A DNA stretch of 64,000 nucleotides, taken from assembly GCF_002270055.1 (NCBI RefSeq), contig NZ_NIBG01000005.1, positions 18,040 through 82,039 on the forward strand, in the 5' to 3' direction. Position numbers and translations under genes: made by a program. The notes under the pieces were generated by a model. That model was not told the origin of the DNA, made no database searches, and saw nothing but the letters and a program-made list of their open reading frames with translations. This DNA comes from Anaeromicrobium sediminis. Lineage in GTDB: Bacteria > Bacillota > Clostridia > Peptostreptococcales > Thermotaleaceae. Below are positions 25,677 through 33,540 of the stretch, in pieces (position 1 is the first letter of the stretch; each line of letters begins with the position of its first letter).

Positions 25677-26915
25677 TTAGGATAACAGTGTTTGAATTGC
25701 TGAAACTAGACTAGTAGTACCTAGAACGATTGTAATACCAGAAATTACAATACCAACAATTTTTATAAAAAGTGAATTTGTAAAGTCTCCTAGGATTTTT
25801 TTGCTACTTGTTGCATAGACAAGGTAAATTACTACAACCGGTAAAATGATTCCATTTAATGCTTGTGCTAATACGATAATTGTTAAGGGGTTGAAACCTG
25901 TTGCAGACACAAAGATTCCTAATACTAAAATTCCAATATTAACGGTCATAAATCGCTTGTCTTTTTTACTATATTGCCAACCGAATAAACCTGCTAATAC
26001 ATAAGATGCTCCAAGTGGGGTTACAACAGCAGAAGATAAGCCAGCTGCCACAAGTGCGATACTTAAAAATATTTTTGCTGATGAGCCAAGTAACGGTTCT
26101 AATTGAATGGATAAATCAGCTGCAGATTTTACTGTAAAACCATGCATTACTGTTGCTGCAGTGATCATTATTGCTGCAGTAATTAAACCACCAACACTAA
26201 TGGATAAATAGATATCCCATTTTGAAAGTTCAAGCTTATCTGTACTATCGAATGAATTCTTAGCTGAAATAGCATGAATAAAGAAATTGTATGGGACAAT
26301 TGTTGTTCCAATTAAGGCAATACATAGCATTAAACCATTTTCAGGAACTACTGGCATAAGCCCTTTTACCACTGCACCTAAATCTGGTTTTACAATAACC
26401 ATGGTGAGGACAAATATAGCGGCCATGAGCGCAACTAGGAATGTTAATAATTTTTCTAACCAACGAATAGAGCCACGAGTAATTATTAATAAAATAACGA
26501 CTCCCATAATAGGCCCTAAAATTCTATTTGAAATTCCCGTAATAGTTGATAAGCCAATGGCGGTACCTGTTAAGTCACCACCCATATAAGCAACACAACC
26601 TAAAGTGATGGAACTTCCAACTAAAAAGACACTAAGTCCTTTCAAAATAGGGTTATCGAATTGCTTTTTTATGGCTTCACTTAAGCCTTCCTTTGTAACA
26701 ATACCTAATCGAGCAGCCATCTCTTGTAAGACAATTGTTGCAATGATTGAAAATACTATGGTCCAAAGTAATGAGTAACCAAAAGTAGTACCAGTTCTTG
26801 TTGCAGTTGTAACTGTACCTGGTCCTACGAATGAGGCAGTAATCATTGCTCCCGGTCCAATGGCCTTAATTTTATCTTTCCATGTATATTTTACTTTTAC
26901 ATTTGAACTATTCAT
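25677..26915 (-). CDS. Nramp-fold (MntH-like) transporter lacking canonical metal-site residues
   Basis: 412 aa, about 11 membrane helices, ATG after AAAGGGGG. The chain is clearly Nramp (IGPGAMITASFVGPGTVTTATRTG; GTTIVPYNFFIHAISAK). In TM1 the metal-binding DPGN reads GPGT (G31-P-G-T34), and in TM6 the MPHN reads VPYN (V207-P-Y-N210), so the Asp, Asn and Met that hold Mn/Fe are absent. Transport of ordinary transition metals is therefore doubtful. Bacillus YcsG, an Nramp relative beside 5-oxoprolinase genes and an IclR regulator, is a precedent for a non-metal role. The gene ends a racemase-family operon. Confidence 0.85.
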   Translation of the reverse strand: MNSSNVKVKYTWKDKIKAIGPGAMITASFVGPGTVTTATRTGTTFGYSLLWTIVFSIIATIVLQEMAARLGIVTKEGLSEAIKKQFDNPILKGLSVFLVGSSITLGCVAYMGGDLTGTAIGLSTITGISNRILGPIMGVVILLIITRGSIRWLEKLLTFLVALMAAIFVLTMVIVKPDLGAVVKGLMPVVPENGLMLCIALIGTTIVPYNFFIHAISAKNSFDSTDKLELSKWDIYLSISVGGLITAAIMITAATVMHGFTVKSAADLSIQLEPLLGSSAKIFLSIALVAAGLSSAVVTPLGASYVLAGLFGWQYSKKDKRFMTVNIGILVLGIFVSATGFNPLTIIVLAQALNGIILPVVVIYLVYATSSKKILGDFTNSLFIKIVGIVISGITIVLGTTSLVSAIQTLLS

Positions 26916-26932
26916 TGAAATATTCCCCCTTT

Positions 26933-27610
26933 TTAATCATGATCAAGTATAAACTGGTAAATGGAATAATTGCTTGTGATTACATTTATATCTAACATAT
27001 TTTCTAGATCTTTCCTGATTTCCATTGCACGAAGATTCGTACATGATACAAAGCATAGATCTGTTTCTATTTGTTTAAGATGATTTTTGTGACTATGGAT
27101 AAAATCATATATAGCACTTGGCTCAACTTTACAAATATCCAAGTCATTAATTAAGTCAAGTCCATTTGAATAAACAATATTGACACCAAAATCTTTTAAA
27201 CTATTAATCATAAATTGATTGACAGAGTCAGTGTATGGTGTAAAGAGGGCAATTCTTTTAGCTTGGAGCTTTTTTATTTGTCTTAATACGGCCCCAAGTG
27301 CTGAAATGGATTTACAACCGAATTCATTTGATAATTGTTGTTCAATTCTTTTCAATCCTGTGGCACCATAAACTGCCGATGCAGATGTACAGCCGAATAC
27401 TGAAGTATCAAATGTAGTAATATTTTTTAAGTACTGAATGCCTTTAGGAAAATCTATATCTACCATTTTTTTTTCTGCAGCTTCACTTACATCATTAAGC
27501 CATATTCTTTGTGTATGAAGTGTGTAATGATCAGGTAAGTACTTTTGTAAATCTGTTTCTAATGTTATATCCGTGTGGGGAATAAGTAAAGCAATCCTCT
27601 TTTTCTCCAA
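26933..27610 (-). CDS. Asp/Glu/hydantoin racemase or maleate isomerase superfamily enzyme
   Basis: 225 aa from the TTG at 27610, seven bases after GGAGG. Two Cys in matching half-site positions, VFGCTSASAVYG and FVSCTNLRAMEI, and TPYTDSVNQF fit the two-Cys superfamily of aspartate/glutamate racemases, hydantoin racemases, maleate isomerases and arylmalonate decarboxylases; the GCTSAS/SCTNLR wording is closest to maleate isomerase-like members. Both catalytic Cys are kept. Operonic with the Nramp-like transporter (18 bases apart). The substrate is unknown. Confidence 0.78.
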   Translation of the reverse strand: MEKKRIALLIPHTDITLETDLQKYLPDHYTLHTQRIWLNDVSEAAEKKMVDIDFPKGIQYLKNITTFDTSVFGCTSASAVYGATGLKRIEQQLSNEFGCKSISALGAVLRQIKKLQAKRIALFTPYTDSVNQFMINSLKDFGVNIVYSNGLDLINDLDICKVEPSAIYDFIHSHKNHLKQIETDLCFVSCTNLRAMEIRKDLENMLDINVITSNYSIYQFILDHD

Positions 27611-27717
27611 AATAATACCTCCAAACAATACGGGATCGATTCTGATTATTCAGAAAATTTGAATTGAAAAAATACATAGATGATTTAAGTATATTTTCAT
27701 AAAAAGTAAATAATCTC

Positions 27718-27850
27718 AGAATACCCTAATGTTATAAAAATTGTAATTATGCATGAAACACCATGGATGGAAGATTTATTACGCATATTGTATGATAAGA
27801 GATGAAGCACTCATGCAAGAATATTTTTATAAAATAGCTTAGGGTATTCT
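27718..27850. repeat. Nested inverted repeats with a possible broken gene fragment
   Basis: Perfect 12-bp arms AGAATACCCTAA (27718-27729) and its complement (27839-27850) enclose a second pair TGCATGA/TCATGCA (27750-27756, 27811-27817). Inside, plus-strand reading gives a protein-like stretch (MHETPWMEDLLRILYDKR) that stops, with a continuation DEALMQEYFYKIA in the next frame. This could be a small mobile element with a decayed frame, or the 3' structure of the ureohydrolase transcript. Confidence 0.45.
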
Positions 27851-27910
27851 TTTCATATTTTAATGTGTGTAAATTCAGTGTAATAGTCTTTTTTAAAATG
27901 TCTATAGTTT

Positions 27911-28888
27911 TTATTTGAAATGTTTGTATTTAGCTAATCCACTTAAGGTATAAAGTGTCATCCAAACTGCTGCGTGGCTGGATACATTATTACTATCTGT
28001 TGGCGGATATACTTCTACAAAGTCAAATCCGTCAATGCCTTTAGATGCTACTACATGAAGAAATTTTGCAAGCTCATAGGATGTAAGGCCGCAAAGGTCT
28101 GGTGGGCCACCAGGATTAAAGGCAACATCAAGAATGTCACTGCAAACAGTTACATATACTGCTTCTGTATCTTTCTTTGCAATTTCTAAAGATTTCTCTA
28201 TAACATAATCTATTCCCTTCTCTTTAATTTCAAAACTTGTGATTAACGTAGCGCCTGTGTCATTTATAGCTTTCATACCTAAAGGATTGTTTCTAGGACC
28301 TCTTACACCTACATGAACGATATTTTTAGTATCTATCCCTTCGATTTCATAGGCTCTGTGTAGAGGAGAACATCTTGCATATTTGCTGTCACCAAAGGTA
28401 TCCATATTATCAAAATGTGAATCAAGATGAATGATTCCTATTTTGCCATTATGTTTTTTTGCTAAAGCCTTTATAATTGGGTATGCAACGGAATGGTCCC
28501 CTCCAAATGTTACAGGAAATGCTCCTGCGTTTATTATTTCTTCAGCTTTTGTCTCGATATTGTTCAGTGTTTCTTCAATATTCCCGCTATTTATAGCTAC
28601 ATCTCCATAATCAGCACCAGAAAAATAATCAAATACATCTAAATTGAATTCTGGTAAATATCCTCCATATCTCACAGATGCCGCTCTAATGGACTTTGTT
28701 GCCAATTCACATCCGGAATAAGATCCCCAGGTACATATTCCTTCCCAAGGAGCTCCCATAAAGACAATATCATAATTTCTAAGCTCTTTTTCATCGTTTA
28801 GTTTTGGAAGACCCATAAAAGTTGGTGTTCCACTATAAATTTCAGGGATAACTCTGTCTTTTACATAGCATACAGGCTTATTTTCCAT
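27911..28888 (-). CDS. Ureohydrolase (arginase/agmatinase superfamily) with a Cys at a metal ligand
   Basis: 325 aa, AGGAGG before the ATG. Binuclear metal motifs: GGDHS (129-133) and HLDSHFD (154-160) are intact. The third motif, normally D-x-D-x-x-D-P, reads CSDILDV (249-255), so Cys249 replaces the first, metal-bridging Asp while Asp251 remains. PFAM-type ureohydrolases cleave agmatine, arginine, guanidinobutyrate, formiminoglutamate or guanidine. The substrate here is unclear, and the Cys could alter metal choice. It is upstream of the racemase-family gene on the same strand and divergent from an IclR regulator. Confidence 0.85.
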   Translation of the reverse strand: MENKPVCYVKDRVIPEIYSGTPTFMGLPKLNDEKELRNYDIVFMGAPWEGICTWGSYSGCELATKSIRAASVRYGGYLPEFNLDVFDYFSGADYGDVAINSGNIEETLNNIETKAEEIINAGAFPVTFGGDHSVAYPIIKALAKKHNGKIGIIHLDSHFDNMDTFGDSKYARCSPLHRAYEIEGIDTKNIVHVGVRGPRNNPLGMKAINDTGATLITSFEIKEKGIDYVIEKSLEIAKKDTEAVYVTVCSDILDVAFNPGGPPDLCGLTSYELAKFLHVVASKGIDGFDFVEVYPPTDSNNVSSHAAVWMTLYTLSGLAKYKHFK

Positions 28889-29354
28889 AAAATATACCTC
28901 CTCATTTTTAATTGGTAAATAAGATAATAAGAAAAATTATTAATATACGGACAATGTTTTATGTATGACAATATAGAACTTGATTTGATAATATAATATT
29001 AACACGAGGAGGAAAAATAAGTCAACAAAAATACAGAAAATTATAAAAATTAAAAATGGAATATGGTAATATGAAATAAAACCCTGTTGATGTTATGGTC
29101 ACATGATAAAATATTCAAGGGGCACAGGTTGGAGAAAGATCCTATCGGTTTTACTATTTAAGGTATTTGTATTTCCACATACTATGTGAGGAAAATATTA
29201 ACAAAGAAGAGACAGATTCATTTTCAACTATAACAGTGAATCATAGGTAGAGTTTTGTAAAAGGCATTATATGACTATTGAATAGATGCTATAATGTTAT
29301 TATCTTAAGAATGAAAACTATGATTCGATAAAATCTAGAAAGGATGCAATCTAA
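28888..29354. other. Divergent control region between ureohydrolase and IclR genes
   Basis: No gene seen in this 467-base gap. A minus-strand promoter candidate reads TTGTCA, 18 bases, TATATT, facing the ureohydrolase gene. A small hairpin CACATA/TATGTG occurs near 29175. Likely holds the IclR binding sites, which I cannot place. Confidence 0.4.
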
Positions 29355-30140
29355 ATGATAAGTTCAAAAAGCAGTAATCCAAGAGTAATACAATCCATCC
29401 AAAGAGCCCTAGATATAATTGATTGCTTTACTAAATCAGATACAGAGTTGTCTTTAAATGAGATAAGTAAAGGATTGGGTTTAAACAAGAGTACCGCACA
29501 TGGGATTATCAATACTTTACATATTAATGGATATATTGAACAAAATTCTGAAAGTGGGAAATATATGTTAGGGAAGAAATTTATGATGAAGGGCTTGTTG
29601 GTATCAGATAGCATTGCAGTAAGACTCAAGGATATTGGCATACAGTATCTTAAAATATTAACAGAAAAATATAGCAGTACCACCCATCTATTCTCTTATA
29701 AGAACAAGGTACTTTCATTTGTAGAAAAGATAACACCAAGCAATGCTTATTACATCGTTAGCTCTGTAATAGGCAAAGAAATGCCTTTACATGCTACGGC
29801 ATCTGGCAAAATAGTTTTAGCACATATGACAGAAAGTGAATTAGAAAATTATCTTCAAGGGGAAAGCTTAACAAAGTTTACGGAAAAGACTTTGGTGGAT
29901 ATAGATAGATTAAAGGAAGAGTTAGAAAGAATTATAAGTACTGAGTATTGTATAGAAGATGAAGAAGTAGAGTCAGGTGTATTTTCAATTTCTGCACCCA
30001 TATATGATAATCATAAAGTTTTCATTGGGACGATCAGTTTGACGGCACCCGTTGGAAGAGTAAAAGATATGACTCAAGAAATAGTAATGGATATGAAAAA
30101 TAGTAGTAAAAAGATAACAGAAGAATTATTTAATTTATAG
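29355..30140 (+). CDS. IclR-family transcriptional regulator
   Basis: 261 aa. N-terminal winged helix (VIQSIQRALDIIDCFTKSD, LSLNEISKGLGLNKSTAHGIINTLHINGYIEQ) and C-terminal IclR effector domain (MPLHATASGKIVLAHM, ISAPIYDNHKVFIGTISLTAPVGR). Full length. IclR regulators bind small organic acids or amino acid derivatives. It lies between the divergent ureohydrolase operon and the glutaminase gene and likely controls both. Confidence 0.9.
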   Translation: MISSKSSNPRVIQSIQRALDIIDCFTKSDTELSLNEISKGLGLNKSTAHGIINTLHINGYIEQNSESGKYMLGKKFMMKGLLVSDSIAVRLKDIGIQYLKILTEKYSSTTHLFSYKNKVLSFVEKITPSNAYYIVSSVIGKEMPLHATASGKIVLAHMTESELENYLQGESLTKFTEKTLVDIDRLKEELERIISTEYCIEDEEVESGVFSISAPIYDNHKVFIGTISLTAPVGRVKDMTQEIVMDMKNSSKKITEELFNL

Positions 30141-30247
30141 CAATTTGATAATGTAGGATTGAATTCGACTGTTGCAAATAAATTTTGAATGGTATATCAT
30201 GTAGATAATTCATTTAAATATTCAAGTGAAAGGATGAGAGATACACT

Positions 30248-31165
30248 ATGAAAGATTTATTGGATGCAATTGTTGAAAACAATAGACATTGGACACAATA
30301 TGGAAATGTTGCAACCTATATACCAGAATTATCTAAGGGCAATGCTCATGCACTAGGTGTTTATGTTTATGATGTAGATGGAAATGAATATTCTTCAGGA
30401 GATTATGATGTGAAGTTTACCATACAAAGCGTTTCAAAGATTGTTTCTTTTATGTGTGCACTCATGGATAATAACTTTGAAAAACTTTGTACAAAAATTA
30501 GCGTAGCACCTACACATGATGGCTTCAATTCCATTGTAAATCTTGAAACTAAAAACTCACATAAACCCCTTAACCCTATGATCAATTCAGGTGCCATTGC
30601 TACAATTTCCATGGTAAAAGGGGATACTCCTGAGGATAAGTTTAATAGAATTTTAGATTTCATGAAGAAAATTACAAATAACCCCAATATAAATATTAAT
30701 CATGACGTTTATCATTCTGAAAAAAATACAGGGGATAGGAATAGAGCACTTGCTTATTTTATGAAAAGTACAAGGATTATTGGGGATGATGTGGAATGGA
30801 TATTAGATGTATATTTTAAACTTTGTTCCATGGAGGTAACATGTAAGGATATAGCTTATATTGGTGCTTTGCTTGCAAATGACGGTGTGTTGCCCTTTAA
30901 TGGGGAAAGGGTAACGACAAAAGATATTTGTAAAATAGTAAAGGCGGTTATGACTACCTGCGGAATGTATGATGGCTCAGGTGAATTTGCAGTAAGTGTT
31001 GGAGTACCTGCAAAAAGCGGTGTTGGTGGAGGTATTGTTGCTGTTGTGCCTAAAAAAATGGGTATAGGGGTTGTAGGCCCTGCATTAGATAAAAAAGGTA
31101 ATAGTATTGGTGGTATTCAGATTTTAAAAGATTTATCCAATAGGCTGGATCTAAGTATTTTTTAG
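30248..31165 (+). CDS. glsA: Glutaminase (GlsA type)
   Basis: 305 aa with AAAGGATG upstream. Serine-dependent beta-lactamase-fold glutaminase: nucleophile and base in FTIQSVSKIVSF (SxxK), NPMINSGAIA, the Tyr-containing GVYVYDVDGNEYSSGDYD, and C-terminal VPAKSGVGGGIVAVVP. All motifs intact. Hydrolyses glutamine to glutamate and ammonia. Located 108 bases after the IclR gene; the link suggests the neighbouring ureohydrolase/racemase genes also feed nitrogen into the glutamate pool (inference). Confidence 0.92.
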   Translation: MKDLLDAIVENNRHWTQYGNVATYIPELSKGNAHALGVYVYDVDGNEYSSGDYDVKFTIQSVSKIVSFMCALMDNNFEKLCTKISVAPTHDGFNSIVNLETKNSHKPLNPMINSGAIATISMVKGDTPEDKFNRILDFMKKITNNPNININHDVYHSEKNTGDRNRALAYFMKSTRIIGDDVEWILDVYFKLCSMEVTCKDIAYIGALLANDGVLPFNGERVTTKDICKIVKAVMTTCGMYDGSGEFAVSVGVPAKSGVGGGIVAVVPKKMGIGVVGPALDKKGNSIGGIQILKDLSNRLDLSIF

Positions 31166-31216
31166 GAAAAATCAATCGTAAAATGAGATTAAACAATACA
31201 AGTATAGGTGAAAATT

Positions 31217-31256
31217 AAACCTCTTGAGAAAAATATATATCCTTGAGAGGTTTTAT
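31217..31256 (+). terminator. Terminator after glutaminase gene
   Basis: AAACCTCT (31217-31224) pairs with AGAGGTTT (31246-31253), followed by a short T-rich stretch. Confidence 0.65.
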
Positions 31257-31306
31257 ATTGTTATTAAAAATTGAAAATCTGTGATTGGTAAATAAGAAAT
31301 TTAACA

Positions 31307-31350
31307 TAAGCTTTGTACATTTAATCATATATATAAGTGTACAAAGCTTA
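31307..31350 (+). promoter_or_regulatory. 13-bp inverted repeat upstream of dhaL-like gene
   Basis: TAAGCTTTGTACA and its exact complement (31338-31350) are 18 bases apart, 54 bases before the start codon. Could be an operator or a leader hairpin; the trailing T stretch is too weak to call a terminator. Confidence 0.5.
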
Positions 31351-31403
31351 TTTAATTGGAAAAATAAATATAAGAAAACTAGAAAAGCAAAAGGAGGGTA
31401 AAT

Positions 31404-32015
31404 ATGAATATACATGAGTTTAAAAAAGCCCTATCTAATTCTTGTGAAGTGTTAAAAGAAAATGTAGATTATTTATACCAATTAGATTCTGCCACAGGGG
31501 ATGGAGATTATGGAGTTACTATAGGTAAGATAGTGAAGGCTATAGAAGAAACTAGTAAAGAGGATATTAAATACTACTCTGATCTATTTGAACAAATAGG
31601 ATGGAACATAATGGGGGTGCGTAGTGGTTCAGCAGGGCCCCTTTGGGCATCACTTTTTTTAGGATTTTCTAAAGGGGCAGGTAAAAAGGAGGAACTCAAT
31701 TTAGATGATACGAAGAAGCTATTTCAATGTGGATTAGATGAGTTGAATCACATATTAAGAGTAAAGGTCGGAGATAAGACTATGATGGATAGCTTAATCC
31801 CAGCCGTAGAAGCCATATTAAAGGAAGAAGAATCTGTATTTAACGCCCTTGAGAGAGGCGCTAAAGCAGCCCAAAATGGAGCTGACAGCACAATTAATTT
31901 AGTAGCTAAATATGGTAGGACTAAAAATCTTAGAGAAAAGAGCCTAGGCTATAAGGACCCAGGAGCAGTATCTATAGCTTTATTCTTTGAGGGGTTGGTA
32001 ATAGGATTAAGTTAA
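31404..32015 (+). CDS. DhaL-type dihydroxyacetone kinase ADP/ATP-binding subunit, orphan
   Basis: 203 aa after AAAGGAGG. The nucleotide/Mg site is visible: SATGDGDYGVTIG (DxDxG), SGSAGPLWASLF, VGDKTMMDSLIPA, and DPGAVSIALFF, matching the DhaL/DAK2 domain over its whole length. DhaL normally works with DhaK (and DhaM in PTS systems). None is encoded here, so it may pair with a distant partner or have another substrate. Confidence 0.85.
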   Translation: MNIHEFKKALSNSCEVLKENVDYLYQLDSATGDGDYGVTIGKIVKAIEETSKEDIKYYSDLFEQIGWNIMGVRSGSAGPLWASLFLGFSKGAGKKEELNLDDTKKLFQCGLDELNHILRVKVGDKTMMDSLIPAVEAILKEEESVFNALERGAKAAQNGADSTINLVAKYGRTKNLREKSLGYKDPGAVSIALFFEGLVIGLS

Positions 32016-32095
32016 TATGTCTATATAATTCAATACAAATGGAATGTATATAAATTAGAGGTATATTATATTTGTATTGATGGAATCTAAATAAA

Positions 32096-32141
32096 AAGAG
32101 CCGATTGAGTCTATTTTAGGATATTGACTCAATCGGCTTTA
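32096..32141. terminator. Bidirectional terminator
   Basis: AGCCGATTGAGTC (32099-32111) pairs with GACTCAATCGGCT (32126-32138), with A and T runs outside. It separates convergent dhaL-like and SDR genes. Confidence 0.85.
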
Positions 32142-32146
32142 TTTAT

Positions 32147-32866
32147 TTATGCTCCCTGCTGAGTTTTAGCTAAGACAATTTCACGGATACAAACTGTTTG
32201 AGGTTGAGAGTAAGCATAGAATATGGCATTAGCTATGTCTTCTGGAAATATTCCACCTTCAATAGTCTTTTTCCAATCTTCATATCCACCTTTAATTGTA
32301 TCACTAGTAGTGTGGCTTAATAACTCAGTTTCCACAACACCTGGTGCAATGGTAGTCATTCTAACATTATATGGAGCTATTTCTTCTCTGATAGTTTCAG
32401 TTAATCCATGAACCCCAAATTTTGTAGCGCAATAAGCTGCATGATCTGCGAAAGACTTTCTTCCTGCAATTGAACTTATATTTACAATAGTTCCTTCGTT
32501 TCTCTTAATCATAGAATCAAGTACACACTTAATTCCGTTTAATACACCTAATACATTAACATCTAACATTTTCTTCCACTCAATAGGATCTTGAGTTTGT
32601 ATATTTCCAAGTAACATTACTCCTGCATTATTTACAATACAATCTACTGATCCGAATTTTTCTTCAGCTTCATTAATAGCAGACTTAAAAGATTCTATAT
32701 CTGTTACGTCCACTCTTCTACACATGGAATTTGGTAAATTTAATTCTTCTAGTCTTTCTAATCTTCTAGCTAATAATAATACTGGATGGCCTGCTTCTGA
32801 GAACTTAATGGCTGTAGCTCTTCCAATTCCTGAACTTGCTCCTGTAATAACAACTAATTTTTTCAT
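32147..32866 (-). CDS. Short-chain dehydrogenase/reductase
   Basis: 239 aa, AGGAGG before the ATG. Classical SDR: cofactor motif TGASSGIGRA, NNAG at about residue 85, catalytic Ser in NISSIAGR and the Tyr-Lys pair in YCATK. An Arg-Arg pair after the second strand (ARRLERL) favours NADP(H). The substrate is unknown. It is divergent from an HxlR-family regulator, which often controls redox enzymes of this kind. Confidence 0.9.
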   Translation of the reverse strand: MKKLVVITGASSGIGRATAIKFSEAGHPVLLLARRLERLEELNLPNSMCRRVDVTDIESFKSAINEAEEKFGSVDCIVNNAGVMLLGNIQTQDPIEWKKMLDVNVLGVLNGIKCVLDSMIKRNEGTIVNISSIAGRKSFADHAAYCATKFGVHGLTETIREEIAPYNVRMTTIAPGVVETELLSHTTSDTIKGGYEDWKKTIEGGIFPEDIANAIFYAYSQPQTVCIREIVLAKTQQGA

Positions 32867-33006
32867 TTTGAAATCCTCCTATATATTCAATTCATATTAT
32901 TTTCATTTTTGAGATGTTTACATTATAATAGACATAAGGAGTGTTTGTTAAGTATGCACTTTTTATGAACATAGTAACTAAAAGGTAACTATGGAGGAGG
33001 TTTTTC

Positions 33007-33351
33007 ATGAAAAAAAAGGTAGTTTGTGAGATGGAAGTCACTGTAGATATAATGGGTGGAAAATATAAGGCCATAATTTTATATGTCCTAGGAGAAGAAG
33101 GGACAAAAAGATTTGGAGAACTAAAATCTTTCATTTGTAATGTGTCTCATAAAACCTTGACTAATCAATTGAGGGAGCTAGAAGATAATGGTTTAGTTCA
33201 GAGAAAAGTATATCCAGAGGTACCTCCTAGAGTGGAATACAGCTTAACAGAAAAGGGAAAGACCTTAATGCCCATACTAGAAGCCATGTGTGAATGGGGA
33301 GAGAAAAACATGGGAGACAAATATGAGCTTATAAATCCATTGTGTGAATAA
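33007..33351 (+). CDS. HxlR-family transcriptional regulator
   Basis: 114 aa after GGAGG. The winged helix (MGGKYKAIILYVLGEEGTKRFGELKSFICNVSHKTLTNQLRELEDNGLVQR) and VEYSLTEKGKTL are typical. A Cys seven residues from the start and one in the helix fit thiol-based redox or electrophile sensors such as HypR/QorR. Divergent from the SDR gene, its likely target. Its stop codon is the first bases of a long palindromic repeat. Confidence 0.88.
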   Translation: MKKKVVCEMEVTVDIMGGKYKAIILYVLGEEGTKRFGELKSFICNVSHKTLTNQLRELEDNGLVQRKVYPEVPPRVEYSLTEKGKTLMPILEAMCEWGEKNMGDKYELINPLCE

Positions 33352-33511
33352 GGCATATTCAAATAAATAACTAGTCAGTATACTCGTCTATTTTACAAAC
33401 TGCTTCATCCTTGGAACCTACTGATAGGGTCTACTATCAGCAGAGCCCAACTCTTGGCATTTTGAAAAATATACGTCGCATCTTTGACTTGTTATTTATT
33501 TTCATATGCCT
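33351..33511. repeat. 161-bp palindromic repeat element
   Basis: Terminal inverted repeats of 27 bases (33351-33377 and 33485-33511) match at 24 positions. Internal stems include CTGATAG/CTATCAG and GTATA/TATAC. It fills the gap between the HxlR stop and the terminator of the next gene. No open frame. Looks like a MITE or structured intergenic repeat, different in sequence from the other repeats here. Confidence 0.75.
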
Positions 33512-33540
33512 AAAAGGCAGAGAACTAATCTCTGCCTTTT
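33512..33540 (-). terminator. Terminator overlapping histidine kinase stop codon
   Basis: AAAAGGCAGAGA pairs over 12 bp with TCTCTGCCTTTT; the loop contains the kinase stop codon. Confidence 0.8.

Noticed and set aside
27611-27910. Guanidine or other riboswitch upstream of the racemase-family gene
   Set aside because: I looked for ykkC/guanidine-type conserved bases because of the ureohydrolase and found none; only inverted repeats are evident.
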